The notes beneath the pieces were generated by a model that saw nothing but the letters and a program-made list of their open reading frames with translations, ran no database searches and was not told where the DNA came from. Shown here one piece after another: positions 9,476 to 25,082 of a DNA stretch of 64,000 nt. Both the position numbers and the translations under genes were made by a program. The DNA is taken from assembly GCA_020410825.1 (NCBI GenBank), contig CP084576.1, positions 186,001-250,000 of the forward strand. The letters are read 5' to 3'. Within the stretch, counting starts at the first letter, position 1, and each line of letters starts with the position of its first letter. The stretch comes from Candidatus Megaera endosymbiont of Mesostigma viride (GTDB lineage: Bacteria > Pseudomonadota > Alphaproteobacteria > Rickettsiales > Rickettsiaceae).

Positions 9476-10007
9476 TATTTTGTAGGAAGGAGCAAGTGTC
9501 TTTATTTGTAAAATTAGTTAATTATTACGTATAAAAAAGTTCATAAAAATCTTTTTTGAGCTCTTTTTAAAGTATATGTAAATTAACAGATTTGCCTAGT
9601 TTTATGATATAAGTTGTAACTTTTATAAAATTCCTTTTCTAGACAACAAATATAATTATAGGTGCACAACCTTTTCTTGTTTTAACTAATCTTTGTAAAA
9701 AGTAGGTATCTGTCACGTAGTTGGGTGGCTAAAAATAAAGAAAGGTAGTTTTAAATTAGAGTATAAGGGGTTTATATTTGTTAAGCTATATGCGCTTAAT
9801 ATAGAGCAACGCTAAGTTTAGGAATGGTTTGTTTTCTAAAAAATAACCATGGTGTAGATTTTATAAAGCTGTAGTATTAATTTAGGTTTAAGCAAGTTTT
9901 ACTTTTAATTAAAAATAATTAGCTTTACAGTTGTTTCTTTCGATGATGTTTGTTGCATTAGTAACTAATTTAATATACAAAAAAATATAAAAATATCTGG
10001 AGATCAT
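9476..10007 (+). other. Long rplL-rpoB intergenic leader
   Basis: About 530 bp of very A+T-rich sequence without a supportable gene or RNA. A GGAG ribosome-binding site lies seven bases before the rpoB ATG. No promoter with good -35 and -10 boxes stood out. The length suggests a separate rpoBC promoter or a long leader, but I could not pin it down. Confidence 0.4.
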
Positions 10008-13000
10008 ATGGCGCAATCCTTACAAACAAGTAAGCGTGTTAGAAAAAACTTCGGTAAAATCAAGTTGGTAGCTTCAATGCCTAATTTGATTGAGATACAA
10101 AAAAATTCTTATGAAGCAAACTTTTTACAGCTTGAAATTCCTGAGTCTGAAAGGAAAGATAAGGGGTTACAAGCTGTTTTACGTTCGATTTTCCCAATTA
10201 AGGATTCATCTAATACAGCAACTTTGGAGTTTGTAAAATACAATTTTGATGCCCCGAAATATGATGTTGAGGAGTGCCTACAACGGGGGCTCAGCTTTGT
10301 TGCTCCTCTTAAAGTCACATTGCGTCTTACCGTATGGGAAGTAGATGAAGCTACTGAAGCTAGAGAAATAAAAGGCATCAAAGAACAGCAAGTTTATATG
10401 GGAGAAATCCCTCTTATGACTCCTAACGGTACTTTTGTTATTAATGGTACAGAAAGAGTTGTTGTTTCTCAGATGCATAGATCCCCGGGTGTTTTCTTCT
10501 ACCATGATGATGGGAAAACTCATTCTTCCGGAAAGTTTTTATATTCTGCTCGGATAATTCCTTATAGAGGTTCTTGGCTGGATTTTGAATTTGATGCAAA
10601 AGATACTATATTTTTTAGAATTGATCGCAAAAGGAAATTACCGGTTACCACTTTGCTTATGGCACTTGGTATGACTCCTTCTGAAATGTTGACTACTTAT
10701 TACTCAACAATAAATTATGAATTAAAAAAGAAAAGTTGGGTAGTAGATTTTCAGCCAGAGACATTGACCATTTATAGATTAAACTACGATTTAGTAAATG
10801 CGGAAACTAACGAGATAGTTTTGGAAGCCGGCCAAAAAATTACCCCAAGGCTTGCCAAAAAATTTGCAGAAGCGGGGTTAAAAAAAGTTATTATTCCTAA
10901 TGATACTTTACTTGGTGCTTATTTAGGTAGTGATTTAGTTGATAAATCCAGCGGAGAGGTTTTGGCAAAAATTGGTATGCAAATAACAGAAGATATGTTA
11001 GCTGCAATTGATACTGCAGGGATAAAATCTCTTTCTGTTCTTAAAGTACCAGCCCAAGGAGATGCTTATATAAGAAATACTTTATTTGCAGATAGGAATC
11101 AGGATCAAAATGCTTCCTTAATAGACATATTCAGGGTTTTAAGGCCAGGAGAACCAGCTACTGTTGAGGCTGGTAGTGTTTTATTTAATAATTTGTTTTT
11201 TGACCCTGATAGATATGACCTTTCTGAAGTTGGTAGGATTAAAATGAATGCAAGGCTTAATCTTAATGTAGCCGAAGGTAATACCTGCCTGACCAAAGAA
11301 GATATTAAAACTATCGTGCAAGTACTAGTAGACTTGAAAGATGGCAAAGGAGCTGTTGATGATATAGATCATCTAGGTAACAGAAGAGTAAGGTCTGTTG
11401 GTGAATTGATTGAAAATCAGTTCAGAATCGGCCTAGTAAGGATGGAAAGAGCAATATTAGAGAGGATGTCAGTAGTTGATATTGATGCCGTTATGCCGCA
11501 TGATTTGGTTAATTCTAAAGTTTTAGTTTCAGTTGTAAAAGAGTTCTTCAGCACTTCGCAGCTTTCACAGTTTATGGATCAAACTAATCCATTATCTGAA
11601 ATTACTCATAAAAGAAGATTGTCTGCTCTCGGGCCAGGTGGTGTAAGTCGTGATCGTGTTGGGTTTGAGGTACGTGACGTCCATCCTACTCATTATGGTC
11701 GTATTTGCCCTATTGAAACACCAGAAGGTCAGAATATTGGGTTGATTAATTCCATGGCTACTTATGCCAGAATCAATAAACACGGTTTTATAGAGAGTCC
11801 TTACAGAAAGGTTGTAGATGGGTTTGTAACTGATGAGGTAGTTTACCTTTCTGCTATTGAAGAAGGGAAATATAAAATTGCTCAAGCGGATATGGAAATA
11901 CAACCAGATGGTAGAATAAAATCTGAGATGGTTAATTGTCGGGTTGAATCAGGTAATTTTGTAACTGTACCACTTTCCGAAGTTGATTTTATAGATGTAA
12001 CACCTATGCAAGTTGTTTCGGTTGCAGCATCGTTGATTCCGTTTCTAGAAAATGATGATGCGAATCGTGCACTTATGGGTTCAAACATGCAACGTCAAGC
12101 AGTACCTCTTATTAAAACTGATGCTCCTCTTGTTGGAACAGGAATAGAAGATGTGGTAGCGAGAGACTCTGGTGCTGCCGTAGTTGCGTTAAATGACGGT
12201 ATAGTTGAACAAGTTGATGCAACTAGAATAGTTGTTAGAACTTTGGAGCGTAAGAAAAACGGTTCGCCGGAAGTTGATATATATTCATTGCTGAAGTTTC
12301 AGAAATCAAATCATAATACATGTATCAATCAAAAACCTCTAGTTAACGTTGGCGATCAAGTAAGGCGTGGTGAAGTTATTGCTGATGGTTCTGCGATTGA
12401 TAATGGGGAGATTGCGCTGGGTAGAAATGTACTTGTAGCCTTTATTCCCTGGAGTGGTTACAATTTCGAAGATTCAATTTTAATTTCTGAACGAATTGTA
12501 AAGGATGATGTATTTACTTCTATTCACATTGAAGAATTTGAGGTGGTTGCAAGAGATACAAGGCTGGGACCTGAGGAAATAACCAGGGATATGCCAAATG
12601 TAGGAGAAGAAAGCCTTCGGAATTTGGATGAAGTTGGTATTATCCATATTGGAGCCGAAGTAAAATCTGGAGACATTTTAGTTGGTAAGGTGACACCTAA
12701 AAGCGAATCTCCTATGACACCGGAAGAGAAATTGCTTAGAGCAATTTTTGGTGAGAAAGCTTCTGATGTTAGAGATTCTTCTTTGTATGTACCACCTGGG
12801 GTCAGCGGTACTGTTGTCGAAGTCCGGGTGCTTTCACGTAGAGGCGTGGAAAAAGACGAGCGGGCAATAACAATTGAAAAGCAACAGATTGAAAAACTTG
12901 CTAAAGATAGGGATGATGAAATTGAAATTATCGATCATTTCGTGTTCGTGCGCTTACAAAAGATTTTAGAGGGGCAAATAGTTCTTTCAGGTCCTAAATC

Positions 13001-14108
13001 TGTAAAATCAGGTGCGAAGATTGATAGTACTTTATTATCTACTTTATCTAAGGGGCAGTACTGGCAGTTGATTGTAGAAGATAGCTCCGTAATGGTTGAA
13101 ATTGAGCAGATTAAGGCTCAATATGATGAAAAGAAAGACGAGCTTAATAAGCGTTTTACTAGTAAAGTTGAAAAAATACAGAACGGTGACGATTTGCCTC
13201 AAGGAGCATTAAAAGTTGTAAAAGTATTTATTGCGACGAAACATAAATTGCAACCAGGTGACAAGATGGCTGGACGGCATGGAAATAAGGGCGTGATATC
13301 TCGTATTATGCCGGAGGAAGATATGCCTTTCCTGGAAGATGGTACGGTTATAGACGTGGTATTAAATCCCCTTGGTTTGCCATCGAGGATGAACGTTGGC
13401 CAGATATTGGAAACCCATTTGGGATGGGCAGCAAAAACTTTAGGTTACAAAGTTAGCAATATGCTGCACGCTTACAATAAAAATGAGTTGGAAGTTGAAG
13501 CACTTAAGGACTTTGTCTGTAAGATATATGGTGAAAGCGATGTTACTTCTAAGCTCAAAAACTTAAAAAAAGAAGAATTTATTGATTTTTGTGAGAAGAT
13601 AAAAGGAGGGGTTTATTTTGCAACTCCTGTATTTGATGGTGCCAAGGCGGGGCATGTTAAAGAAATGTTAGAACTCGCTGATCAACATTCTTCAGGTCAA
13701 GTTAAACTGATCGATGGTAGAACCGGAGAATATTTTGATCGTCACGTAACAGTCGGGTATAAATACCTACTGAAACTGCATCACCTTGTGGATGATAAAA
13801 TCCATGCTCGTTCTATTGGCCCGTATAGCTTGGTTACCCAGCAACCTCTTGGTGGTAAGTCCCATTTTGGTGGTCAAAGGTTTGGAGAGATGGAATGTTG
13901 GGCATTGCAAGCTTATGGTGCTGCTTATACATTACAAGAAATGCTAACTGTTAAATCTGATGATGTAGCAGGTAGAATCAGAATTTACGAGGCTATTGTT
14001 AAAGGTGAAGGTAATTTTGAATCAGGTATACCGGAATCATTTAACGTTATGATTAAGGAATTTAGATCTCTTTGTTTAAATGTACAATTAGAGGAAAGTT
14101 CAGAGTAG
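10008..14108 (+). CDS. rpoB: DNA-directed RNA polymerase subunit beta
   Basis: Catalytic beta subunit of RNA polymerase, 1366 residues. The rifampicin region is easily read: [20 protein letters not shown] begins at residue 517. D524, H534 and S539 correspond to E. coli D516, H526 and S531, so the main resistance positions carry sensitive-type residues; E. coli N518 is Thr here. The C-terminal [13 protein letters not shown] block is intact. rpoB and rpoC are separate genes, unlike the fusion in Wolbachia, with 107 bp and a hairpin between them. Confidence 0.98.
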   Translation: MAQSLQTSKRVRKNFGKIKLVASMPNLIEIQKNSYEANFLQLEIPESERKDKGLQAVLRSIFPIKDSSNTATLEFVKYNFDAPKYDVEECLQRGLSFVAPLKVTLRLTVWEVDEATEAREIKGIKEQQVYMGEIPLMTPNGTFVINGTERVVVSQMHRSPGVFFYHDDGKTHSSGKFLYSARIIPYRGSWLDFEFDAKDTIFFRIDRKRKLPVTTLLMALGMTPSEMLTTYYSTINYELKKKSWVVDFQPETLTIYRLNYDLVNAETNEIVLEAGQKITPRLAKKFAEAGLKKVIIPNDTLLGAYLGSDLVDKSSGEVLAKIGMQITEDMLAAIDTAGIKSLSVLKVPAQGDAYIRNTLFADRNQDQNASLIDIFRVLRPGEPATVEAGSVLFNNLFFDPDRYDLSEVGRIKMNARLNLNVAEGNTCLTKEDIKTIVQVLVDLKDGKGAVDDIDHLGNRRVRSVGELIENQFRIGLVRMERAILERMSVVDIDAVMPHDLVNSKVLVSVVKEFFSTSQLSQFMDQTNPLSEITHKRRLSALGPGGVSRDRVGFEVRDVHPTHYGRICPIETPEGQNIGLINSMATYARINKHGFIESPYRKVVDGFVTDEVVYLSAIEEGKYKIAQADMEIQPDGRIKSEMVNCRVESGNFVTVPLSEVDFIDVTPMQVVSVAASLIPFLENDDANRALMGSNMQRQAVPLIKTDAPLVGTGIEDVVARDSGAAVVALNDGIVEQVDATRIVVRTLERKKNGSPEVDIYSLLKFQKSNHNTCINQKPLVNVGDQVRRGEVIADGSAIDNGEIALGRNVLVAFIPWSGYNFEDSILISERIVKDDVFTSIHIEEFEVVARDTRLGPEEITRDMPNVGEESLRNLDEVGIIHIGAEVKSGDILVGKVTPKSESPMTPEEKLLRAIFGEKASDVRDSSLYVPPGVSGTVVEVRVLSRRGVEKDERAITIEKQQIEKLAKDRDDEIEIIDHFVFVRLQKILEGQIVLSGPKSVKSGAKIDSTLLSTLSKGQYWQLIVEDSSVMVEIEQIKAQYDEKKDELNKRFTSKVEKIQNGDDLPQGALKVVKVFIATKHKLQPGDKMAGRHGNKGVISRIMPEEDMPFLEDGTVIDVVLNPLGLPSRMNVGQILETHLGWAAKTLGYKVSNMLHAYNKNELEVEALKDFVCKIYGESDVTSKLKNLKKEEFIDFCEKIKGGVYFATPVFDGAKAGHVKEMLELADQHSSGQVKLIDGRTGEYFDRHVTVGYKYLLKLHHLVDDKIHARSIGPYSLVTQQPLGGKSHFGGQRFGEMECWALQAYGAAYTLQEMLTVKSDDVAGRIRIYEAIVKGEGNFESGIPESFNVMIKEFRSLCLNVQLEESSE

Positions 14109-14121
14109 GTTTAGTTTTCGA

Positions 14122-14157
14122 TGCACAATCGTCTAAATTTTGTGTGCCGTTTTTTTG
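14122..14157 (+). terminator. Terminator-like hairpin between rpoB and rpoC
   Basis: TGCACAA (14122-14128) pairs with TTGTGTG (14140-14146) over five Watson-Crick and two wobble pairs, around an 11-base loop. It is followed by CCGTTTTTTT. It looks like an intrinsic terminator but lies within an operon, so it more probably attenuates than stops transcription. Confidence 0.4.
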
Positions 14158-14203
14158 AATGTCACTTGGTTTTAAAAGCAAGGTTGCAAGAGTTTAAGTT
14201 TGA

Positions 14204-18361
<4,158 letters not shown>

Positions 18362-18367
18362 AATTGG

Positions 18368-18408
18368 CCCTGATTAAATTTACTCTTCTTATGTAAATTT
18401 AATCAGGG
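18368..18408 (+). terminator. Perfect 16-bp inverted repeat after rpoC
   Basis: CCCTGATTAAATTTAC (18368-18383) is exactly complementary to 18393-18408 around a nine-base loop, starting seven bases past the rpoC stop. No U-run follows on the plus strand. It could still stop or stabilise the rpoC transcript 3' end, for example by blocking exonucleases. Confidence 0.55.
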
Positions 18409-19094
18409 TGAGGTTATGTTCAGATAAGTACCTAATATCCTCCATTACCAAAATAAACTGCGAAATTTTAAATTTTTGGGTTTGTTTATTTTTGAGAACC
18501 TCCAGGCTTTTTCTTATTAATAATAATGAGAGGTTATTGTAGGTCAAAAACCTGTCTATAACCCTTGCTAAGTGCATTTTTGTGCTGATTTTTTTATGGC
18601 TAGTTTAAAACGAAACTTCGGCTTTTTTCCTATTTACCTGCACTTTGAATAATAGCTTTTATAAGGTTATTTATATTTTTTATTATCAGAAATAAAATTA
18701 ACACCACAGAATATTAAACATAAAAACACTCGTAACCCTTGGAGTTTAAGAATTACAAGTGTGTTAAATGTAAAAATCACTGCTTCTAGGAGTTGTTTAT
18801 ATAACACGAGTTTCGCATTAGAAAGATAGCTGTACAGCAGTAAAGAACTACTTTATAGGTTACTTCATTCCACAAAATAATAGAAATAACCTATGAAAAT
18901 GGATTTTACAGAAATATACTCTCCCTTCGATGACTTTTTAAAAGAATTAGATAGCAAGAAAGGTTTGATCGCAAATAACAGCAATAAAACAGTCTCTCAG
19001 AGCAAGCTTAATAGAAGCAAAATTATAACAATAATAATAGGATACTGGCACTATATACTATTTCTATATAATAATTTTTAGCATTATTAATTGG
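18409..19094. other. Gene-poor interval between rpoC and the TPR gene
   Basis: About 690 bp with no gene I can support. It holds two short open frames of 62 codons, one on each strand, with no recognisable product, and an 8-bp inverted repeat ATAGGTTA/TAACCTAT (18855-18862 and 18887-18894). It is A+T-rich and looks like decayed sequence. Confidence 0.4.
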
Positions 19095-20612
19095 TTAAAT
19101 TGAAGTTTCTTCTCCAACTAATCCCATTACCTCTTTGATTACTTGTTCTGATCCGGATACAAATTCAACACCACCATCTCCTACATAATAATTAAAGATC
19201 AGATTTACTATTTCTATAGGTTTTTTTATTGATTTATCTAGCTCCTCGGTTAATCCTTCATCAATAGCTTTCAGTAAACTAGGGAGATATTTTCTAGCTT
19301 GGCTCAAGTACCAAGAACTTCTTTCACTTATTAAAATAGATATTCCATCTCCATTCTTACCAATCTCTATACAAGATAAAGATGCATGAATATAAGCATC
19401 AATAAAACTAGGCATAACCTTTAAAACCTGCTCGTAATAGGATAATGCGGTGTTGTAGTCTTTGTTTGTAAAAGCAATATTCCCTCTTTCATAATGGGCT
19501 TTATAGTGCAGTTTGAGAGTATCTCGCGGATCGTGATTAATAATTTTTTCAAGAGCAACAACAGTTCCACATCTGAAATAATAATCTGCAGCGTGTTTTA
19601 AAAACTCACTTTCTTCGGAAAACCCTAATTTATGTAAAAAAGCAAGAGCCTCCGCTATGTTAAAATTAACCTTACTTAAAGTAGATTCGTCAGCTGTTTC
19701 CTTCAAAATTGTTTCGTTAGAAGCAATAACTTGATGTAAAGATTTACTAATAGTTGTTAAGTTTTTAAAATCAGGATTTTTTATCTTTGCGAGATTAGTA
19801 AGATAACAATCAGTAAACTTCAGAGGATTTAATGATGCTGCTTTTGTAAAGTGCATAATTGCATTATACAAATCACCAATTTTTAAGTAACTACTACCTA
19901 GAACTTGATGAGCTTCATCATGATTAGGTTTTAATTTTATCAATTCTCCAAAATTCTTAATTACCTCAGGAAAATTACCAAGCTTAAAATAAATCTCACC
20001 TAAGGCGTAATAAGCATCTATATATTGAGGGTTCAAAGCTGTCACTTTCTCAAAATGCTTAGTAGCTTCAGAAAATTTACTAAGACAGAGATAGGAATGT
20101 CCTAAATAAAAATTGGTGGTTATATGATTGGGCTTAATTTTGTTTACTTCCCCAAAATTCTTAATTACCTCAGGAAAATTACCAAGCTTAAAATAAATCA
20201 TACCTAAGGCGTAATAAGCGTCTATATATTGAGGGCTCAAAGCTGTCACTTTTCCAAAATGCTTAATAGATTCAGAAAATCTACTAAGACGGAGATAGGA
20301 ATGTCCTAAATAAAAATTGGTGGTTATGTGATTGGGCTCAATTTTGTTTACTTCCCCAAAATTTTCAATTGCCTGAATAAAATCCTGTTTTTTAAAATGC
20401 AAGATTCCTAGATTAAAGTATGATTTAGCTAATCCATGAAATGCACTTTTGTTTCTAGTGTCTAATGCTGTTACTTTTATAAAATTATCAATTGCTTCCT
20501 TGAACTTCCCAAGATTATAATTAGAGATACCTATACTTAGATAATTTTTTACCTCTATAGAGGATAGTCTTGCTATTTCTTCTCCCTTGCGCTTCCGCGT
20601 TGACTTTGACAT
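19095..20612 (-). CDS. Tetratricopeptide-repeat protein
   Basis: A 505-residue protein made largely of 34-residue TPR helices, a scaffold for protein-protein contacts. At least seven repeats run from about residue 22 to 290, with signatures such as TNFYLGHSYLRLSRFSESIK and DAYYALGMIYFKLGNFPEVI, and another pair lies near 365-420. There is no signal peptide or membrane span; a basic KSTRKRKGEE start suggests a soluble protein. Two-repeat units of 204 bp are nearly identical in DNA, showing recent internal duplication. TPR proteins in Rickettsiales are sometimes secreted effectors, but nothing here proves that. It lies 110 bp downstream of recG on the same strand. Confidence 0.85.
   Translation of the reverse strand: MSKSTRKRKGEEIARLSSIEVKNYLSIGISNYNLGKFKEAIDNFIKVTALDTRNKSAFHGLAKSYFNLGILHFKKQDFIQAIENFGEVNKIEPNHITTNFYLGHSYLRLSRFSESIKHFGKVTALSPQYIDAYYALGMIYFKLGNFPEVIKNFGEVNKIKPNHITTNFYLGHSYLCLSKFSEATKHFEKVTALNPQYIDAYYALGEIYFKLGNFPEVIKNFGELIKLKPNHDEAHQVLGSSYLKIGDLYNAIMHFTKAASLNPLKFTDCYLTNLAKIKNPDFKNLTTISKSLHQVIASNETILKETADESTLSKVNFNIAEALAFLHKLGFSEESEFLKHAADYYFRCGTVVALEKIINHDPRDTLKLHYKAHYERGNIAFTNKDYNTALSYYEQVLKVMPSFIDAYIHASLSCIEIGKNGDGISILISERSSWYLSQARKYLPSLLKAIDEGLTEELDKSIKKPIEIVNLIFNYYVGDGGVEFVSGSEQVIKEVMGLVGEETSI
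19948..20559 (-). repeat. 204-bp internal tandem duplication in the TPR gene
   Basis: Blocks starting at 19948, 20152 and 20356 each begin CCAAAATT at exactly 204 bp spacing (68 codons, two TPRs). The first two are nearly identical over most of their length and the third is more diverged. Recent duplication or gene conversion is the simplest reading. Confidence 0.75.
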
Positions 20613-20722
20613 AATTAATTATTGATAAATTAAAACAAAAAATAATATCTTTATTTAGGGTAATTTAGCAATACTGTCAACTAAAAAATAAATAATTATA
20701 AAATTTATAACCTATAATTGTA

Positions 20723-22822
20723 TTATCCACTTTTTATCAGTTCCTGATTATTTCTGGCAAATAGGGTAATTTGAAAATCAATAAACTTATTTATTTTAAG
20801 CGATTTTGTAAGATTGTTTGCGTGGAGTAAAACTTTTAAATCTCTAGTAAGATCGGCAAAAAAGAAAACAGGCTCACCGCTCTGCTTGATACCTAGGATT
20901 TCTCCTCCGCCTCTTAACACCAGGTCCTGCTCCGCAATATAAAAGCCGTCGTTACTTTCTCGCATGATTTTAAGCCTTTCCTGGGCAAATTTAGATAATT
21001 TTTTGGGGTTATACATAAGTAAACAATAAGATTGTTTGCTTCCTCGTCCTACTCTACCCCTTAGTTGATGAAGTTGGGCAAGGCCAAATTTTTCGGCATT
21101 TTCGATAATAATCAAATTGCTGTCAGGTACATCAATACCCACTTCAATAACTGTTGTTGCAACCAATATACGAACTTTACCGTTTTTAAACTCCTGCATC
21201 ACCTGATCCTTAAGTGCTGCTTTCATTTTTCCGTGGATCATAGCAACCTGGTTGGGATACGCCTTATCTAGTTCAATAAATCTGGTGCTTACGTCAGAAA
21301 ATAAAGAAAGATATGGATTTTCTTCTTCAGAAAAAATCGTTTTTAATGTTTCATCTGATTGATCAATTAAAGGACATACCCAATAAATTTTTTCTCCTAG
21401 TTGTAATTTTTTATTTAGTGAGGTGATAACTTCGAATCTTTTTTCGCTAGAAATTGCAGAGGTAATTATAGGTAAGCGGTTGCGTGGTTTAGTTTTAAGT
21501 TGTGAGACACTCATATCTCCGAACATCGTTAAAGTTAAACTCCGTGGGATAGGAGTAGCTGTCATAACAAGTACATCGGGATGGGAAGCTTTTTTGATTA
21601 ATTCTAGTCTTTGTTCAACGCCAAACCTATGCTGTTCATCAATAATAATATATCCTAAGTCCTTAAATTCTACGCCTTTTTGAAATAAAGCATGAGTGCC
21701 AATTAATATATCCACCTTACCGTCTGCTAAATCTTTTTTTAATTGCAATTGTTGTTTTGCTGACGTTTTGCCTGTTAGTAACTCAACTTTAATTGTAGTG
21801 TTTTCTAAAGCACTACAGAAAAATTGATAGTGCTGAGCACTTAGCAAGTCGGTTGGGGCCATTAATGCTGTTTGTGTTCCTGAGTTTACGACATTTAACA
21901 TCGTCAGAAGGGCAATTAGTGTCTTTCCAGAACCAACATCCCCTTGCAACATACGCATCATTTGTATATCAGCAAATTGGTCCTGTTCTATTTCCTTAAT
22001 TGCCTTTAATTGCCCTTCAGTCAATTCAAAGCCAAGGTTTTGGAGGACTAATTTATGTAAATCATGATTTAGCGGAAATGATCTGCCCTGCCTTTTTTGT
22101 TCTTCGGTTTTAATTTTTACCAATGATGCCTGATTGGCGAACAATTCTTTCTCTGCTAGTTTTTGTATATTCAAACTTATATTTCTTTCAATATCATAAT
22201 TTGCCCCCGAATAGCCAATTAGGTGTAAATTTTTGATTTCGCTGAGTAATTCATCGATATATTTTCTTTCTTCTAATTTTTGTTCAGAGAAAGACTTCTT
22301 TGTATTAATAGCATTTTCTAGAATGTTAATAGCTTCCCTGATATAACTGTATAATTGCTTGTTTACTATACCGTAAGTAAGTGGATAGACAGGCATTACA
22401 GGCGTAGTTAAATTTTGTTTAAATATAAATTCCGGATGGCTTATTTGTAAAGAATGATCAAAAATTTCTACTTTACCGGTAACAATATATTTCTGACCGA
22501 CTCTTAATTTGCTAAAAATGAACGGATGAATTTTACTAAAAAAAACCAGAATAACTGTCCCTGTAGCATTAGAAACCTTAATTTTAAGCGGAGATCGTTT
22601 CGAAGAGGGACGAAGCACATCATCTATTATTACCTCTGCCTGAATTAGATCGCCATTTTTTACTTTTGCTAGATCAGGACTTATTTTGATAAGGTTATAA
22701 GCAACCGGTTTGTAAAAAACCAAATCTCTCAAATTAACGATTTTAAGGCGGGCTAAAGCTTTTTGGGCCGGTTCTGATAGGTGCAATAATGACTTAACCT
22801 GCTGAAAAAATATATCGTGCAT
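20723..22822 (-). CDS. recG: ATP-dependent DNA helicase RecG
   Basis: Branch-migration helicase that regresses stalled forks and processes Holliday junctions and R-loops. It has 699 residues. The N-terminal wedge/OB region is followed by the helicase core, with Walker A GDVGSGKT near residue 295, the motif II box DEQH within IIDEQHRFGV, motif III MTATPIPR and motif VI QLRGRVGRG. It stands between the TPR gene and a bidirectional terminator. Confidence 0.96.
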   Translation of the reverse strand: MHDIFFQQVKSLLHLSEPAQKALARLKIVNLRDLVFYKPVAYNLIKISPDLAKVKNGDLIQAEVIIDDVLRPSSKRSPLKIKVSNATGTVILVFFSKIHPFIFSKLRVGQKYIVTGKVEIFDHSLQISHPEFIFKQNLTTPVMPVYPLTYGIVNKQLYSYIREAINILENAINTKKSFSEQKLEERKYIDELLSEIKNLHLIGYSGANYDIERNISLNIQKLAEKELFANQASLVKIKTEEQKRQGRSFPLNHDLHKLVLQNLGFELTEGQLKAIKEIEQDQFADIQMMRMLQGDVGSGKTLIALLTMLNVVNSGTQTALMAPTDLLSAQHYQFFCSALENTTIKVELLTGKTSAKQQLQLKKDLADGKVDILIGTHALFQKGVEFKDLGYIIIDEQHRFGVEQRLELIKKASHPDVLVMTATPIPRSLTLTMFGDMSVSQLKTKPRNRLPIITSAISSEKRFEVITSLNKKLQLGEKIYWVCPLIDQSDETLKTIFSEEENPYLSLFSDVSTRFIELDKAYPNQVAMIHGKMKAALKDQVMQEFKNGKVRILVATTVIEVGIDVPDSNLIIIENAEKFGLAQLHQLRGRVGRGSKQSYCLLMYNPKKLSKFAQERLKIMRESNDGFYIAEQDLVLRGGGEILGIKQSGEPVFFFADLTRDLKVLLHANNLTKSLKINKFIDFQITLFARNNQELIKSG

Positions 22823-22967
22823 ATTTAAATTTGTTACTGCCCTTGCAGATTAGAATTTTATGTAAGGTTTTAGGTAAAACTTATGATAAAACTTTCTTCT
22901 ACACTAGTTAAATAAGAATTAGTGTTTTTAGATCTTATTTTAGTTTAATTCCAGGATAAAAACAAAA

Positions 22968-22996
22968 GGAGATTACTTCTATAAAAAGTAATCTCC
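22968..22996 (-). terminator. Terminator downstream of groEL, possibly bidirectional
   Basis: GGAGATTACTT (22968-22978) and its exact complement (22986-22996) form an 11-bp stem with a seven-base loop. On the minus strand it is followed by TTTTGTTTTTA, so it should end groESL about 45 bp past the stop. T-runs on the plus strand would let it work both ways. Confidence 0.8.
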
Positions 22997-23037
22997 GATT
23001 TTTTTGTTTTAGTTAAGAATAAATTGGCTAAGTGCGG

Positions 23038-24696
23038 TTAGAAGCCCATTCCGCCCATGCCACCCATTCCGCCCATACCACCCATTCCGCCGCCAGCAGC
23101 TGGTGCATCCTCTTTATTAGTAGGATCAGTAGTAATGATAGATTCGGTAGTAATGATTAACGAAGCAACGGAGGCTGCATCTTGCAAAGCTGTTCTAACT
23201 ACTTTGGTAGGATCGATAATACCGGCTTTGAACATATCGACATACTCCATCTCTTGGGCATTAAAACCAAAAGTAATTGATTTACTTTCAGTTAATTTGC
23301 CAGCAACAATAGCTCCATCTACTCCTGAATTTTCAGCAATTTGCCTTGCAGGTGATTGAAGAGCTTTTTTGACGATGTTTATACCGGCTTGTTGATCATC
23401 GTTAGTTCCTTTTACATCCTCCAAAGCTCTAGCAGCATAAAACAGAGTAACGCCGCCACCAGGGACAATACCCTCTTCTACGGCAGCTCTAGTTGCATGA
23501 AGAGCATCATCAACGCGGTCTTTTCTTTCTTTAACTTCGATTTCAGTTGCACCACCGACTTTAAGAACCGCAACACCACCAACAAGTTTTGCCAGTCTTT
23601 CTTGTAGTTTTTCCTTATCGTAATCAGAAGTGGTTTCTTCTATTTGTTTGCGAATCTGTGCGCATCTTGATTCAATATCTACTTTAGCGCCAGCTCCTTC
23701 AACAATTACAGTATCTTCTTTAGAAATTTTGACTTTTTTAGCACTACCTAGCATTGAAATAGTTACATTATCAAGTTTCATGCCCAGATCGTCGCTGATT
23801 AGTTGTCCGTTAGTTAGAACTGCAATATCTTCTAGCATTGATTTTCTTCTATCTCCAAATCCCGGAGCTTTTACAGCAGCTACTTTTAGCCCACCACGGA
23901 GTTTGTTAACGACTAATGCAGCAAGTGCTTCACCTTCAACATCCTCAGCAATAATTAATAACGGTCTGGAAGACTGAACGACAGCTTCAAGAACAGGTAA
24001 CATTGGCTGCAAGGAAGAAAGTTTTTTCTCGAAAATAAGAATGTAAGGATTATCAAGCTCCACTATCATTTTTTCAGAATTGGTTACGAAGTATGGAGAG
24101 AGATAACCTCTATCAAACATCATACCTTCTACTACATCTACTTCAAAACCAAAATTCTTAGCTTCTTCTACAGTTATAACGCCTTCCTTACCGACTTTTT
24201 TCATAGCAAGAGCTATTTGCTCACCTATTTCTTTGTCTCCGTTAGCAGAAATAGTTCCTACTTGAGCTATTTCCTCGTGGCTACTGATAGGCTTACTGGA
24301 TTTTTTGATTGACTCAAGCACTTCTGCAACCGCAATATCAATCCCTCTTTTAAGATCCATAGGGTTAAATCCTGCAGCTACTGCTTTGTTACCTTCTTTA
24401 ACTATTGCTTGTGTTAAGATAGTAGCAGTTGTTGTACCATCACCTGCTACATCTGCTGTTTTACTTGCAACAGATTTCACTAATTGAGCGCCTAAATTCT
24501 GTTCTGGGTCTTTTAATTCTATAGCTTTAGCTACAGTAACCCCGTCTTTTGTTACGCGTGGAGCACCAAAGGATTGTTCTATCGCAACGTGACGTCCTTT
24601 TGGGCCTAAAGTAACTTTAACAGCATTGGCCAGAAAATCCACCCCTTTAATCATTTCTTCACGGGCTTTTGTACCGTATTTTATTTGTTTAGCCAT
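23038..24696 (-). CDS. groEL: Chaperonin GroEL
   Basis: Sixty-kilodalton chaperonin subunit forming the double-ring folding chamber with GroES. It has 552 residues, with the ATP-site sequence AGDGTTTAT near residue 86 and the usual methionine/glycine-rich C-terminal tail of GGM repeats. It lies 31 bp downstream of groES in a two-gene operon, with a hairpin terminator after it and a heat-shock-like promoter before groES. Confidence 0.98.
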   Translation of the reverse strand: MAKQIKYGTKAREEMIKGVDFLANAVKVTLGPKGRHVAIEQSFGAPRVTKDGVTVAKAIELKDPEQNLGAQLVKSVASKTADVAGDGTTTATILTQAIVKEGNKAVAAGFNPMDLKRGIDIAVAEVLESIKKSSKPISSHEEIAQVGTISANGDKEIGEQIALAMKKVGKEGVITVEEAKNFGFEVDVVEGMMFDRGYLSPYFVTNSEKMIVELDNPYILIFEKKLSSLQPMLPVLEAVVQSSRPLLIIAEDVEGEALAALVVNKLRGGLKVAAVKAPGFGDRRKSMLEDIAVLTNGQLISDDLGMKLDNVTISMLGSAKKVKISKEDTVIVEGAGAKVDIESRCAQIRKQIEETTSDYDKEKLQERLAKLVGGVAVLKVGGATEIEVKERKDRVDDALHATRAAVEEGIVPGGGVTLFYAARALEDVKGTNDDQQAGINIVKKALQSPARQIAENSGVDGAIVAGKLTESKSITFGFNAQEMEYVDMFKAGIIDPTKVVRTALQDAASVASLIITTESIITTDPTNKEDAPAAGGGMGGMGGMGGMGGMGF

Positions 24697-24727
24697 AATG
24701 TATTACTCCTTGTAAAATGTTAGTTAC

Positions 24728-25015
24728 TTAATTTATTATTCCCATAATGTCAGATTCTTTCATAATAATGAATTCCTGACCATTTACTTTCGCTTCTGTT
24801 CCACCCCATTTACCATAAAGTACTTTGTCTCCTACTTTTACATCAAGGGGGATAAGGTTACCGTCTTTGTCCTTAGTTCCTTTACCGACTGCAATAACTT
24901 TTCCCTGCATAGGCTTTTCTTTTGCAGTATCAGGAATAATTATACCTCCAAGAGTTTTTTCTTCTTGGTCCATAGGTTTAATCGCAACACGATCGTGCAA
25001 TGGTGTAAAATTCAT
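24728..25015 (-). CDS. groES: Co-chaperonin GroES
   Basis: Ten-kilodalton lid of the GroEL chamber, 95 residues. It starts [13 protein letters not shown] and carries a mobile loop around [13 protein letters not shown]. An upstream in-frame ATG at 25027 would add MRFK, but the ATG at 25015 is preceded by GAGG at good spacing and matches the family N-terminus. First gene of groESL. Confidence 0.97.
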   Translation of the reverse strand: MNFTPLHDRVAIKPMDQEEKTLGGIIIPDTAKEKPMQGKVIAVGKGTKDKDGNLIPLDVKVGDKVLYGKWGGTEAKVNGQEFIIMKESDIMGIIN

Positions 25016-25082
25016 TTTGAACCTCATTAATTTAAGTTAACCAAAAACGCTTAGCTTTAGCTGGAACTAAGCTTGTGCTGTT

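Noticed and set aside
18389..18577. 62-codon minus-strand open frame after rpoC
   Set aside because: It overlaps the rpoC inverted repeat, has no recognisable product and no clear ribosome-binding site. It may be a gene remnant, but I cannot support it.
18893..19081. 62-codon plus-strand open frame before the TPR gene
   Set aside because: No similarity recognised, low-complexity end, and it starts inside an inverted repeat arm.
23057..23977. Plus-strand open frames opposite groEL
   Set aside because: Codon-bias shadows of groEL. The proline-rich start simply mirrors the GGM tail.
25049..25072. CIRCE element before groES
   Set aside because: Only GCTTAG/CTAAGC is complementary; the CIRCE core GCACTC/GAGTGC is absent.
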